Origin: Deltaproteobacteria bacterium
GTDB lineage: Bacteria; Myxococcota_A; UBA796; GCA-2862545
Assembly: GCA_006226595.1 (NCBI GenBank)
Contig: SBGP01000010.1
Coordinates: 62,001 to 126,000 of the forward strand
Reading direction: 5' to 3'
DNA length: 64,000 nt
A program made the position numbers and the translations under genes. The notes below the pieces were generated by a model, which was not told where the DNA came from, did no database searches, and was given only the letters and a program-made list of their open reading frames with translations. Below are positions 31,603 to 42,834 of this stretch, in pieces. The stretch's first letter is position 1; each line of letters begins with the position of its first letter.

Positions 31603-33243
31603 ATGACCCTGCTCGCCCTTCTCACCGCCCTCACACCCACCGCCAGCGCCTGTGGTGGCTTCTTCTGCGACGTGCAGCAGCCGATCTACCAGGCCGGCGA
31701 AGAGATCGTCTTTGCCGTCGACGACGAGGCCTGCGAGGTCACCGCGCACATCGGCATCCAGTACGAGGGGGCGGCCGAGGACTTCGCATGGATCGTGCCC
31801 GTCTCGGGCAACCCCGACCTGTTCACCTCGCACTCCGCCATCTTCGGGGCATTGCGCACGCCCACCGACCCGACCTACAGCCTGCGCCGCGAGGAGCGCG
31901 GCATCTGCGCATCGGAGGCTCGCCTGTTCGAGGCCGCCACCGATGACGCCGAGATGGACAGCGGTGAGTTCGCGGACACCGCCTTCCCGTCCGACGGCGG
32001 CGACGGCGTCAACGTCATCGGACAGGAGCGGGTCGGCCCCTACGAGACGGTGACCCTGCAAGCACTCAACGCCACCGTGCTCATCAGCTGGCTGCAGGAC
32101 AATGGTTACGACCTGCCCGATGCCCTCGAGGACACGCTCCAGCCCTACGTGAACGACAACCAGTTCTTCGTCGCCCTGAAGCTCGCAGCCGGCCAGGACG
32201 CCGGTGACCTCATGCCTCTCGGCATGCGCTACGCCGGATGCGGCGCGAGCGTGCCCATCCAGCTCACCTCCGTGGCCGCGGTAGCCGACATGCCCGTCGA
32301 CGTGTACATCGCCGCCGACGCCCGCGCGGTGCCCGACAACTACCTGCACGTGACCCTGAACGACGCGGCCATCGACTGGTTCTCCGGCGGCAGCAACATC
32401 GGTCAGGTCATCGCCACCGCCGCCGATGAGGCCGGGGGCAACGCCTTCCACACGATGTTCTCGGGCGCCATGCCCGCCACCCTGGTCTATCGGGGCAACT
32501 TCTCGCAGACCCAGCTCGCCGCGACCACCGACGCCTTCGCCTTCGTGGGCCGCCTGCGCTTCGACTACGGCATCCCGATCACGCCGGAGCTCACCAGCAT
32601 CCTCGAAGACGTGCTGCCGATGTCGAACGACGCCATCGCCAACGGCATCCCCGCCGCGCAGTACTACCAGTGCATGGACTGCTGGGGCGGCAGCTACCCC
32701 TCCTTCGACGCGACGGCGGCCGCCGAGCGCATCGCCACCGAGCTCATCCCGGCTCTGGACGAGGCCCAGGCGCTGATCGACGACTATCCGCACCTCACTC
32801 GCCTCAGCACCACCCTCGACCCCGAGGAGATGACGACGGACCCGATGTTCGTCCTCAACCGGGACCTGCCCCAGAACATCGCGAGTGGCGGTATGGCGAC
32901 CGAGGTCCTGCAGTGCGGGCTGCTCGAGCGACGCGACAAGGCCGAGCGGCTGCTGCAGCTCGCCGACGGTCGCGAGGTGAAGCTGCCGAGCCGCGACTGG
33001 GTCTCCCGCCACGGCACCAGCGAGATGGAACTGATGGGTGAGCTCGAATCGCCTGCGGCCATCCTCATCGAAGACTACGGCGCCGAGGGCATGGGTGAGA
33101 TCGTGTTCGACTTCCGCGACGAAGCGCTGCGCGACGCACGTCGTACGCCGCGAGCCGGCTGTGGATGCCAGTCCACGAGCGTGCCGTGGTCGCTCGGGTC
33201 TCTGCTGCTCCTCCTCCCCGCGCTGGCGCGCCGGCGGCGCTAG
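31603..33243 (+). CDS. DUF2330 protein with MYXO-CTERM-type sorting tail
   Basis: 546 residues. A signal peptide (1-16) ends just before 'CGGFFCDVQQPIYQAGEEI', the DUF2330 opening, and 'EDFAWIVPVSGNPDLF' follows. The C-terminus has 'GCGCQ' (519-523), a hydrophobic stretch and four arginines, the tripartite MYXO-CTERM sorting signal that in myxobacteria leads to cell-surface display. Function of DUF2330 is unknown. GGAGGA lies before the ATG at 31603. This gene is the strongest single taxonomic clue in the window. It is followed by a duplicated terminator-like repeat. Confidence 0.9.
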   Translation: MTLLALLTALTPTASACGGFFCDVQQPIYQAGEEIVFAVDDEACEVTAHIGIQYEGAAEDFAWIVPVSGNPDLFTSHSAIFGALRTPTDPTYSLRREERGICASEARLFEAATDDAEMDSGEFADTAFPSDGGDGVNVIGQERVGPYETVTLQALNATVLISWLQDNGYDLPDALEDTLQPYVNDNQFFVALKLAAGQDAGDLMPLGMRYAGCGASVPIQLTSVAAVADMPVDVYIAADARAVPDNYLHVTLNDAAIDWFSGGSNIGQVIATAADEAGGNAFHTMFSGAMPATLVYRGNFSQTQLAATTDAFAFVGRLRFDYGIPITPELTSILEDVLPMSNDAIANGIPAAQYYQCMDCWGGSYPSFDATAAAERIATELIPALDEAQALIDDYPHLTRLSTTLDPEEMTTDPMFVLNRDLPQNIASGGMATEVLQCGLLERRDKAERLLQLADGREVKLPSRDWVSRHGTSEMELMGELESPAAILIEDYGAEGMGEIVFDFRDEALRDARRTPRAGCGCQSTSVPWSLGSLLLLLPALARRRR

Positions 33244-33254
33244 AGGCGAGCAAC

Positions 33255-33310
33255 GGCCAACGGCCCCCTGCGTCCGAGATCCCGTGGGCGGCCCGCCCCA
33301 TGGCGGGCCT
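33255..33310. repeat. Direct repeat copy 1 (56 bp) with hairpin
   Basis: Matches 33350-33405 at 54 of 56 positions, offset by 95 nt. It holds the stem GGCCCGCC/GGCGGGCC but lacks the following T-run of copy 2. It lies just after the DUF2330 stop. Confidence 0.85.
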
Positions 33311-33349
33311 GGCAGGCTACGCCCGCCTCGGGCTGCGGGTGGCCTGGGC

Positions 33350-33405
33350 GGCCAACGGCCGCCTGCGTCCGAGATCCCGTGGGCGGCCCGCCCGATGGCG
33401 GGCCT
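33350..33405. repeat. Direct repeat copy 2 (56 bp)
   Basis: Second copy of the repeat at 33255, differing at two positions. Its hairpin is directly followed by TTTT and forms a terminator. The pair may have arisen by local duplication or be members of a REP-like family. Confidence 0.85.
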
Positions 33406-33408
33406 TTT
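33385..33408 (+). terminator. Rho-independent terminator after the DUF2330 gene
   Basis: Perfect 8-bp stem GGCCCGCC/GGCGGGCC (33385-33392 with 33397-33404), loop CGAT, then TTTT at 33405-33408. It separates the DUF2330 gene from the activase gene. Confidence 0.8.
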
Positions 33409-33410
33409 AG

Positions 33411-33428
33411 TGACTGACATGTCAGTCA
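33411..33428. promoter_or_regulatory. Perfect 18-bp palindrome, TetR-operator-like
   Basis: TGACTGACATGTCAGTCA equals its own reverse complement. It lies 20 nt upstream of the ATG of the activase-fusion gene and would cover the -35 region of the TAAGCT -10 candidate at 33437. The TGAC...GTCA form is typical of TetR-family operators. No regulator gene is adjacent. Confidence 0.65.
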
Positions 33429-33436
33429 GTCGCGGA

Positions 33437-33442
33437 TAAGCT
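33437..33442 (+). promoter_or_regulatory. Candidate -10 box (TAAGCT), leaderless class
   Basis: Lies 12 nt upstream of the ATG at 33449, which lacks a Shine-Dalgarno. The palindrome at 33411-33428 overlaps the expected -35 position. Confidence 0.35.
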
Positions 33443-33448
33443 CCCGCC

Positions 33449-36913
<3,465 letters not shown>

Positions 36914-36990
36914 TCAGGCGGTCGCGAGGCTGGCGACCGGCGTCTCCTGCTCGGTCGCGTCGCGGAGCAGGTAGGACGTGGCTCCGGCGG

Positions 36991-38544
36991 CTAGTCGTCC
37001 CCCACCACCGCCGGCTCGTCACAGCCGAGCACGACCTCGGTGAGCGTCACCGCGTCGTCCCCGCGACCGTCGGCGCCACCGCCGTGCCAGTACACGCTCC
37101 CGTCGAACGACACCGGCTCGGTGCAGCCCTCGTCGAGCTGCAGCAGCACCACTTCGGCACTGAGCTCGACCTCGCCGTGCTTGCTGAACTGCGCGACCGT
37201 CAGCGGCGCGATCTCGACGGGTCCCCACTGCTGGTAGAGCAGGTGCGCCTTGGCGGCGAGGCGCCCGGCCTCGGGGTCGTAGTCCCCGGGATGCAGCGCC
37301 AGCGCGAGCCCACGGGTGTGCAAGGGCGCGCTTAGCTGCACGCCCACACGCGATAAGCCCGCCGTCGCGAGCGGCGGCCCCTCGATGCCCACCAGCTCGA
37401 CATCGAGCATGTGGTCGCGGAACTTCACCATGTCGAGCAGGGTCTCTGCCTCCCACGCGTAGGCATGGGCCGGCAGCACGTGGTCCGTCACGTGGAGTCC
37501 CGGGGCGGTCACCCAGGCCCACCGCACCTCGACGACGTACTCGGTGAACCGATCGCGGCGACACTCGGCGGTGCGACACGCCATCTGGAGCTCGCCCGAG
37601 ACGCAGAGGACCTCGACGCCCTCGACCTCTTCGTGCTCGACCTGGAACGCCATGCCCCAAAGCGAGTGGGCCGACCGCAGCGCCTTGATGTCGAAGCCCT
37701 CGAGCACCGCGGCTCCAGAGCCCGGCATGGGGATGCACTCGGCGTCCTGCAGCTGCTCGCCCTCGCGCCCGGTGAACCACAGCGTGCTCATGCCGTACTG
37801 CACGTCGAGTCCCGGCGCCGAGACCCACTCCCCGAGGTCCCGTACGCGGGCCTGGTCCGCACCGGAGCCCGACGCGGCGGCGTGGGCGATCTCGGCGGAG
37901 CAGCCCGCCTCTTCGGTGCATGCCGGCGGCGTCACCCAGCTCCCGAGGCGGTTGATCCGGTGGTTGTACGTCCACTCCTGCTCGAAGCCCTGCCACAGAA
38001 GCAGCTTGTCGCTCGCCGCGCGCTCGGTGGCCGGCCGAACGAGGTCCGGCGGGTGCTCCTCGGCGGCGGACTTGAGCTGCGCGAGGACGGCGTCGACCGA
38101 GCGCTGCACGCTGACTTCGCCCGCGGTGATGTTCTGGATCCTCGGTGCCCAGGTGAGCCTCGTGCCTCCGTCCACCGCCTCCCACGAGAGGTAGGTCGTC
38201 TGCCGCCACCGGGTCCACGAGTCCACACCGAAGCCGGCGGGCACGAAGCGCACGAGCTCGAAGGACAGGTGCCGCTCGTCGACCTCGACCACCGTGATCT
38301 TGCCGGCACCCTGCCCGGCGCCGTACCACCGCAAGCTCTGGCCGCGTTGGCCGGAGGTCCCGCGGATGGCGACCTGGGCGAGCTTGTCGTCCGAGCCGAT
38401 GTTCGCCCACTCCGCCCAGCTCTCGAGGTCCGTGATCAGCTCGGCGACCACCTCTGGAGAGGCGTCGATGTGAATGCTTCGCTCGATCGGCTCCCGCGCC
38501 ATGGCGCCTTGCCACAGCAGGATCGCTCCCAGCCACGCGCTCAC
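36991..38544 (-). CDS. Secreted SRPBCC (START-like) domain protein
   Basis: 517 residues. A short signal peptide (1-16) is followed by an SRPBCC/polyketide-cyclase-like domain (about 18-165): 'IERSIHIDASPEVVAELI', 'LESWAEWANIGSDDKL', then 'GTRLTWAPRIQNITAGEV'. The remaining 350 residues are beta-rich with several Cys pairs ('CTEEAGC', 'CRTAEC') and are not recognised. SRPBCC domains bind hydrophobic ligands. The start is GTG at 38544, supported by GGAGGT 5 nt upstream and a TAGACT box 27 nt upstream. The 77 nt between its stop and the activase gene hold a small hairpin but no T-run. Confidence 0.72.
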   Translation of the reverse strand: MSAWLGAILLWQGAMAREPIERSIHIDASPEVVAELITDLESWAEWANIGSDDKLAQVAIRGTSGQRGQSLRWYGAGQGAGKITVVEVDERHLSFELVRFVPAGFGVDSWTRWRQTTYLSWEAVDGGTRLTWAPRIQNITAGEVSVQRSVDAVLAQLKSAAEEHPPDLVRPATERAASDKLLLWQGFEQEWTYNHRINRLGSWVTPPACTEEAGCSAEIAHAAASGSGADQARVRDLGEWVSAPGLDVQYGMSTLWFTGREGEQLQDAECIPMPGSGAAVLEGFDIKALRSAHSLWGMAFQVEHEEVEGVEVLCVSGELQMACRTAECRRDRFTEYVVEVRWAWVTAPGLHVTDHVLPAHAYAWEAETLLDMVKFRDHMLDVELVGIEGPPLATAGLSRVGVQLSAPLHTRGLALALHPGDYDPEAGRLAAKAHLLYQQWGPVEIAPLTVAQFSKHGEVELSAEVVLLQLDEGCTEPVSFDGSVYWHGGGADGRGDDAVTLTEVVLGCDEPAVVGDD

Positions 38545-38646
38545 CCGGACCTCCGCTCGGGCTGCAGTCTACTGGCCGAGGTCCGGTCTCCAAAGCGGAG
38601 TCACGCTTTTCGACCGGCGCGGTGTCTACAGCAGCGGGAGGGCCGG

Positions 38647-39441
38647 ATGTGGCTTCTGTTCCTGTTCACCGCCATGGCCAACGACGCCGCGAGCGAGCTC
38701 GAGCTCGGGTTCGGCGCCGCCGTGCGGGCCACCGCGGATGACACGTTCTCGGACCGCGCCTACACCGGCGCGACGCCGGTCCACGGAGCCGTTGGACTCC
38801 GGCGGCAAGGCGCGCGCTGGCGCCACGAGATCGAGGTCGACCTCGACCACACGGCCATGCGCACGGGACCGTCCTACGACGTTCGCTGGGACCCGGATGG
38901 CCAGTGGATCGCCACGGGCAGCAGCCCCTTCTTTCGCGTGCAGGCCGGCTGGGCGGCGGGCGTTCGAGCGGTCGAGGGACCGGTGACCCTCGACGTGGGC
39001 GGCGCGTGGCGAAACCGCATCGAGACGCGCAACCACGACTACGGCTTCACCGGCGTGTTCGGCTACCTCGGCGTGTTCGGCATCGGGCCGTGGGCGCGGG
39101 TGGCGGCTCGTCCGGGACCCTGGACCCTGTCAGCGGAGGTCGACCTGATCGGGGTGGGCTGGGGTACGCGCTCGCCGTATGCGATCAACGACGACCCCTA
39201 CATGCGCGCGATCGAGGACCACAACGGACTCAAGACCTTCGCGATGCACATCGGCCACGGTCGTCCGATCACGGCGCTGTCGACCCAGGACGCTCGCGTG
39301 CAGCTGAGGGCCGCCCACGCCCTGGGTGAGCGGTGGGCCGTGTCGCTGTCCACCGACCTGGCGCTGTTCCACGAGCGCTCACCCGCTCCAGTCACCGATC
39401 TCACCTGGACGAGCCGTCTCGGGCTCGCCACGACCTTCTGA
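38647..39441 (+). CDS. Predicted outer-membrane beta-barrel protein
   Basis: 264 residues. A very short signal (about 1-11, 'MWLLFLFTAMA') precedes a protein of alternating aromatic strands with a C-terminal Phe ('SRLGLATTF'), typical of small outer-membrane barrels. No family identified. GGGAGG precedes the ATG at 38647 and a TACAGC box lies 20 nt upstream. It is divergent from the SRPBCC gene and is followed after 7 nt by the S41-like lipoprotein gene, so the two may form an operon. Confidence 0.68.
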   Translation: MWLLFLFTAMANDAASELELGFGAAVRATADDTFSDRAYTGATPVHGAVGLRRQGARWRHEIEVDLDHTAMRTGPSYDVRWDPDGQWIATGSSPFFRVQAGWAAGVRAVEGPVTLDVGGAWRNRIETRNHDYGFTGVFGYLGVFGIGPWARVAARPGPWTLSAEVDLIGVGWGTRSPYAINDDPYMRAIEDHNGLKTFAMHIGHGRPITALSTQDARVQLRAAHALGERWAVSLSTDLALFHERSPAPVTDLTWTSRLGLATTF

Positions 39442-39448
39442 GGCTCCG

Positions 39449-40441
39449 ATGCGACTGCTGGCTCCCCTGCTCCTGCTCGCGGCCTGCGCCGACGAACCCA
39501 CACCCACCGAGAGCGTCGACAGCCTGTGGACCACCATGGACGAGCGCTACGGGCCCTTCGCGCAGCGCGGCGTCGACTGGGACGCCATCGGCGACCAGGC
39601 CTTTGCCGCCGTGGACGACGAGATGGGCGACGACGCACTCGCCGCGGTGATGGAGGCGATGCTCGCGCCCCTGGACGACGGACACCTCAACCTCGCGCGG
39701 CCGGATGCGCTCGTGTACCGCAGCAACCGGACGTATCGCGAGCGCATCGACGACGAGCTGTTCGACCTCGACGTCGTGCGCAGCCTGCTCGAGGGCTGGT
39801 CCACGAACGACGCCGGGGACTACACGCACGGCACCCTGTGCGGCGCGCGCTACCTGCACCTCGCCGGCACGCGGGACCAGGCGATGATGGTGCCGCATGT
39901 GCTCGATGCCGGCGACGAGCCGCTGATCCTCGACCTGCGGCACGCGCGGGGCGGCGACTTCACATGGGCGTTCGAGGCCCTGGCCCGCACCACGGACGTC
40001 GAGCGGCCCGTGTTCCGCTCCCGGTCGCGAATCGGCCCGGAGCGGGACGCGTTCTCGGAGTGGGACACCTTCGCGCTCGAGCCCGACGGCGACGTCCACG
40101 ACGACAGGCCCATCGCCCTGCTCATCGACCGCTACACGATCAGCGCCGCCGAGCGCATGGCGATGGCCGTCGGCACCCTGCCCCAGGCGACAGTGCTCGG
40201 GGTGCCCACCAACGGGGCCCAGGCGACGATGGCCACCCACGTGCTCGCCAACGGGTGGGTGCTCACGTTGCCCGTGCAGGAAGTCGAGGGCGTGGACGGC
40301 GAGGTCTACGAGGGCCCGGGCTACCCGCCGGACATCGAGGTCCAGACCACTCGGGAAGCACTCGATCAAGGCGTGGATGCGGTGCTCGACGCCGCACTCG
40401 ACGCGCTCGGCCTGAGCTGCGACCCGAGCGACGGCGCGTAG
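39449..40441 (+). CDS. S41 (C-terminal-processing-like) peptidase-family lipoprotein
   Basis: 330 residues with lipobox 'LLLLAACA'. The N-terminal helical part ('SLWTTMDERYGPFAQRGVDW') and 'LAPLDDGHLNL' match S41/TSPc proteins. The core 'PLILDLRHARGGDF' followed by 'PIALLIDRYTISAAERMAMA' contains Ser232 in the place of the catalytic Ser; the usual downstream Lys is not obvious ('TNGAQATMATH'). It may be a peptidase or a degenerate binding homologue. The ATG at 39449 is 7 nt after the preceding stop. Confidence 0.78.
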   Translation: MRLLAPLLLLAACADEPTPTESVDSLWTTMDERYGPFAQRGVDWDAIGDQAFAAVDDEMGDDALAAVMEAMLAPLDDGHLNLARPDALVYRSNRTYRERIDDELFDLDVVRSLLEGWSTNDAGDYTHGTLCGARYLHLAGTRDQAMMVPHVLDAGDEPLILDLRHARGGDFTWAFEALARTTDVERPVFRSRSRIGPERDAFSEWDTFALEPDGDVHDDRPIALLIDRYTISAAERMAMAVGTLPQATVLGVPTNGAQATMATHVLANGWVLTLPVQEVEGVDGEVYEGPGYPPDIEVQTTREALDQGVDAVLDAALDALGLSCDPSDGA

Positions 40442-40451
40442 ATCGCGCGGG

Positions 40452-41108
40452 CTAGCCTGCCATCATCCGCATGCCGTATTCCTCGCACACCTCCATCAGC
40501 GTGTGAGTGCTGACCCACCCGGTGATCCCCGACGAGAGGCGCACGAGGATCCAGTCGTCGCGGGTGCCGTGCTCGCCGAGCACCCGGATGGTGCTGTTCG
40601 GGCGCGTATTCGCGATGGTCTGCCCACCGGGCTCGGAGAGCAACTGGAAGGTCTTCTGCACCGTCAACTCGATGGTCTCGGCGGTGGAGTAGAGGGGCTG
40701 CGGCACGAGGGTGAGCTTGCCATCGGCATAGGTGAGCTTGTCGACGCGCTCGTAGAGGCGATGGCGCCACGAGTCGGTGACCAGCACGAAGCCGCCGCCC
40801 GTGGTGCTCACCGACGGCATGTACAGCCCCTCCGGCTTGGACACCTCGACGAGCTTGCCGCCGGACAGACGGTAGATCATGCAGGTGATCTCGTCCCGCA
40901 CCCCATGCTCGCAGAACACGAGCTCCTGCTGGCCGTCGCCCTTCTTGATGTCGATGCCGGACACCTCGCAGGACCCACCCCCGCAGGGCAGCTCGTGCTT
41001 GCCGACGCGAATGTCGCCGCTGTCCGAGGTCTGGACGGGCAGCGGACCTCCGCCGAGATCGATGGAAGCTCCCCCGGCGAGGGCAGCGGCGAGAAACAGT
41101 GAAATCAC
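40452..41108 (-). CDS. Secreted protein with C-terminal bacterial SH3-like domain
   Basis: 218 residues with a signal peptide (about 1-15). Cys pairs ('LPCGGGSCEV', 'VFCEHGVRDEITC') occur in the middle. The last 70 residues look like a bacterial SH3 module ('NSTIRVLGEHGTRDDWILVR' and 'GWVSTHTL'), which commonly binds cell wall. The start is GTG at 41108, with GGAGAG upstream; it overlaps the stop of the upstream pentaheme cytochrome gene (GTGA), so both are co-translated. Confidence 0.78.
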   Translation of the reverse strand: MISLFLAAALAGGASIDLGGGPLPVQTSDSGDIRVGKHELPCGGGSCEVSGIDIKKGDGQQELVFCEHGVRDEITCMIYRLSGGKLVEVSKPEGLYMPSVSTTGGGFVLVTDSWRHRLYERVDKLTYADGKLTLVPQPLYSTAETIELTVQKTFQLLSEPGGQTIANTRPNSTIRVLGEHGTRDDWILVRLSSGITGWVSTHTLMEVCEEYGMRMMAG

Positions 41109-42088
41109 GGGCTCTCCAGTGGACCGGATGCGACGACGAAGCCGACTTCCTCGGGCGGAAGACGGTCCTCGAACCGACGGTCTCCGAAACGATAGTCGGC
41201 GCGCCAGAATCGTGCGCCGGGTGCATGCAGATCGAAGCTCGTCACGGCGGGCTCGGTGGGCGTCTCTGGCCCCACCGTGGTGTCGAGCGCGAGGATCCAC
41301 GAGGTCGCATCTGCCTCGAACCGGCGGCGCATGGTCCGCTCGGCGAGCACCTCGGTACACGCTTCGTCGGCGCACGCGCGGATCAGGATCCTGCGAAACG
41401 GATCGCCGGTGGGGATGCGGTGAGGTGCGCCCGGGGCGCGGACCTCGACGTGCACGAGCTCGTCGCGGCGCTCCACCGAGAACTGCAGCGCTCCCCGCAC
41501 GAGCTCGGGGGTGTGAGCACCCGGAGACGCATGGCCCTCGGCGAAGTGGCAGTCCACGCAGCCTCGGCCCGCAGCCGCCGCGGTCGACTGCTTCCACTCG
41601 GTGATCGTCTCTTGAGCAGGGGTGCTTCCGTAGGCGAAGGGCCAGCGCGGCGTATGCAGCTGAAACGGGAACTCGTGGCACTCAGCGCACAGGCGACCGT
41701 CGGTGAGCGCGGGATCGGCGGCGATGTCGTGAGCCACGGTGGCCGCTTCGCTCGGACTCCCCGCGCTGCGCAGCACCCCGCGCTCGTCGAGGTGGCAGGT
41801 CTCGCAGTGAACGCCCCAGCTCCAGGCGTCCCCCGGTTCCGCGGCCGGAAGCCGGTGCACGACGCCGGGTGTGGCGAGGCCACCGAGGCGCGCTCGCTGG
41901 GAGTCCGGGCTCGGCGCGTGGCACCCCAGGCACCAGCCGTTGGGCCAGTGCTCCCAGGATGCGGTGAACACCGGGTTGGTTGCCGCGCGAGCGTGCCGGG
42001 ACTCCGACCACTGCCCGTGTGTCTCACCGTGGCACGGCAGGCAGTCGGTCGGTGCGGCGAGCGCGGCGCTGATCAGGAGGACGAGCAT
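41105..42088 (-). CDS. Pentaheme c-type cytochrome
   Basis: 327 residues with a signal peptide (1-12). Five CXXCH heme sites: CLPCH (16-20), CLGCH (53-57), CETCH (95-99), CAECH (134-138) and CVDCH (177-181). The last 140 residues are heme-free and beta-rich. Spacing resembles the cytochrome c-554/multiheme 'decaheme-fragment' proteins used in periplasmic electron transfer. Terminal acceptor unknown. The ATG at 42088 is given; a GTG at 42139 would lengthen the n-region by 17 residues and has a better upstream GGATG, so the start is uncertain. It is coupled to the SH3 protein gene. Confidence 0.85.
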   Translation of the reverse strand: MLVLLISAALAAPTDCLPCHGETHGQWSESRHARAATNPVFTASWEHWPNGWCLGCHAPSPDSQRARLGGLATPGVVHRLPAAEPGDAWSWGVHCETCHLDERGVLRSAGSPSEAATVAHDIAADPALTDGRLCAECHEFPFQLHTPRWPFAYGSTPAQETITEWKQSTAAAAGRGCVDCHFAEGHASPGAHTPELVRGALQFSVERRDELVHVEVRAPGAPHRIPTGDPFRRILIRACADEACTEVLAERTMRRRFEADATSWILALDTTVGPETPTEPAVTSFDLHAPGARFWRADYRFGDRRFEDRLPPEEVGFVVASGPLESP

Positions 42089-42282
42089 CGCGACGATCGG
42101 AGCACGTGATCCACAAAATTGCGAGCGGCGCGGGCCCACTCACATCCACGATTCGTCGACTCGATGCTGTCGCAAAGAGATCCGAACCCACTTTTGTCAC
42201 GTATCTCCCTGATGAATGGGCAATCGGCGGCGTCCGGCATTGGCACGCCACGTGCATTGACCTGTGTGTCTCGGAGGCTTCG

Positions 42283-42834
42283 ATGTCCTGGCTGCTGCTC
42301 CTGCTGGTCCCGTTCGCACACGCCAACGCCCCTGCCTGGCGGGTCGTGGACACGCACCGTGCCGATCTCGACGGCGATGGCCAGGCCGAGACCATCCAGC
42401 TCGCCATCGACGCCGAGAAGGCGCTGCACCTCACCGTCCGCGACAAAAGTGCCGCGCACGACCTCGATCTCGGCGTGACCTACGACATCTTCGGCCCGCG
42501 AACCGACGCACAGCTCACGCTGACCGAGGTCACCGAGACGGGCGTGGTCTTTGCGCGGGTCCACCTGCCGGGCGGCGAGTACTGCGGCTCCGGCGACAGC
42601 ACGCGCTACATCGCGTGGAGCGGCGGAGAGCCCGTCGAGGTGCTGCATACGTGGACCTGGGCAGACGCGCCGGTCTACGCCTCGCGCGAGGCGACGTTCC
42701 ACCCGGAGACGCGGACGGTCACCGTGGTCGAGACCCGCGGCGAGTACGGGCACGAGGACGACAGCCACGAGACGCACGTGACCACCGAGCTCGCGTGGAA
42801 CGGGCAGGGCTACGTCGCCACCGCCCGTCGCTGA
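42283..42834 (+). CDS. Secreted protein of unknown function
   Basis: 183 residues with a signal peptide (1-14, 'LLLLLVPFAHA'). An FG-GAP/VCBS-like calcium loop is suggested by 'HRADLDGDGQAETIQL'. The rest is beta-rich with 'GGEYCGSGDSTRYIAWSGG'. Function unknown. GGAGG precedes the ATG at 42283. Its TGA abuts the opposing TCA of the TPR gene so that the two stops form TGATCA. Confidence 0.75.
   Translation: MSWLLLLLVPFAHANAPAWRVVDTHRADLDGDGQAETIQLAIDAEKALHLTVRDKSAAHDLDLGVTYDIFGPRTDAQLTLTEVTETGVVFARVHLPGGEYCGSGDSTRYIAWSGGEPVEVLHTWTWADAPVYASREATFHPETRTVTVVETRGEYGHEDDSHETHVTTELAWNGQGYVATARR

Noticed and set aside
33255-33310. Repeat copy 1 as a functional terminator
   Set aside because: It has the stem but no following T-run; only copy 2 qualifies.
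36914-36990. Hairpin GGTCGC/GCGACC after the activase gene as a terminator
   Set aside because: The stem is short and no T-run follows on either strand.
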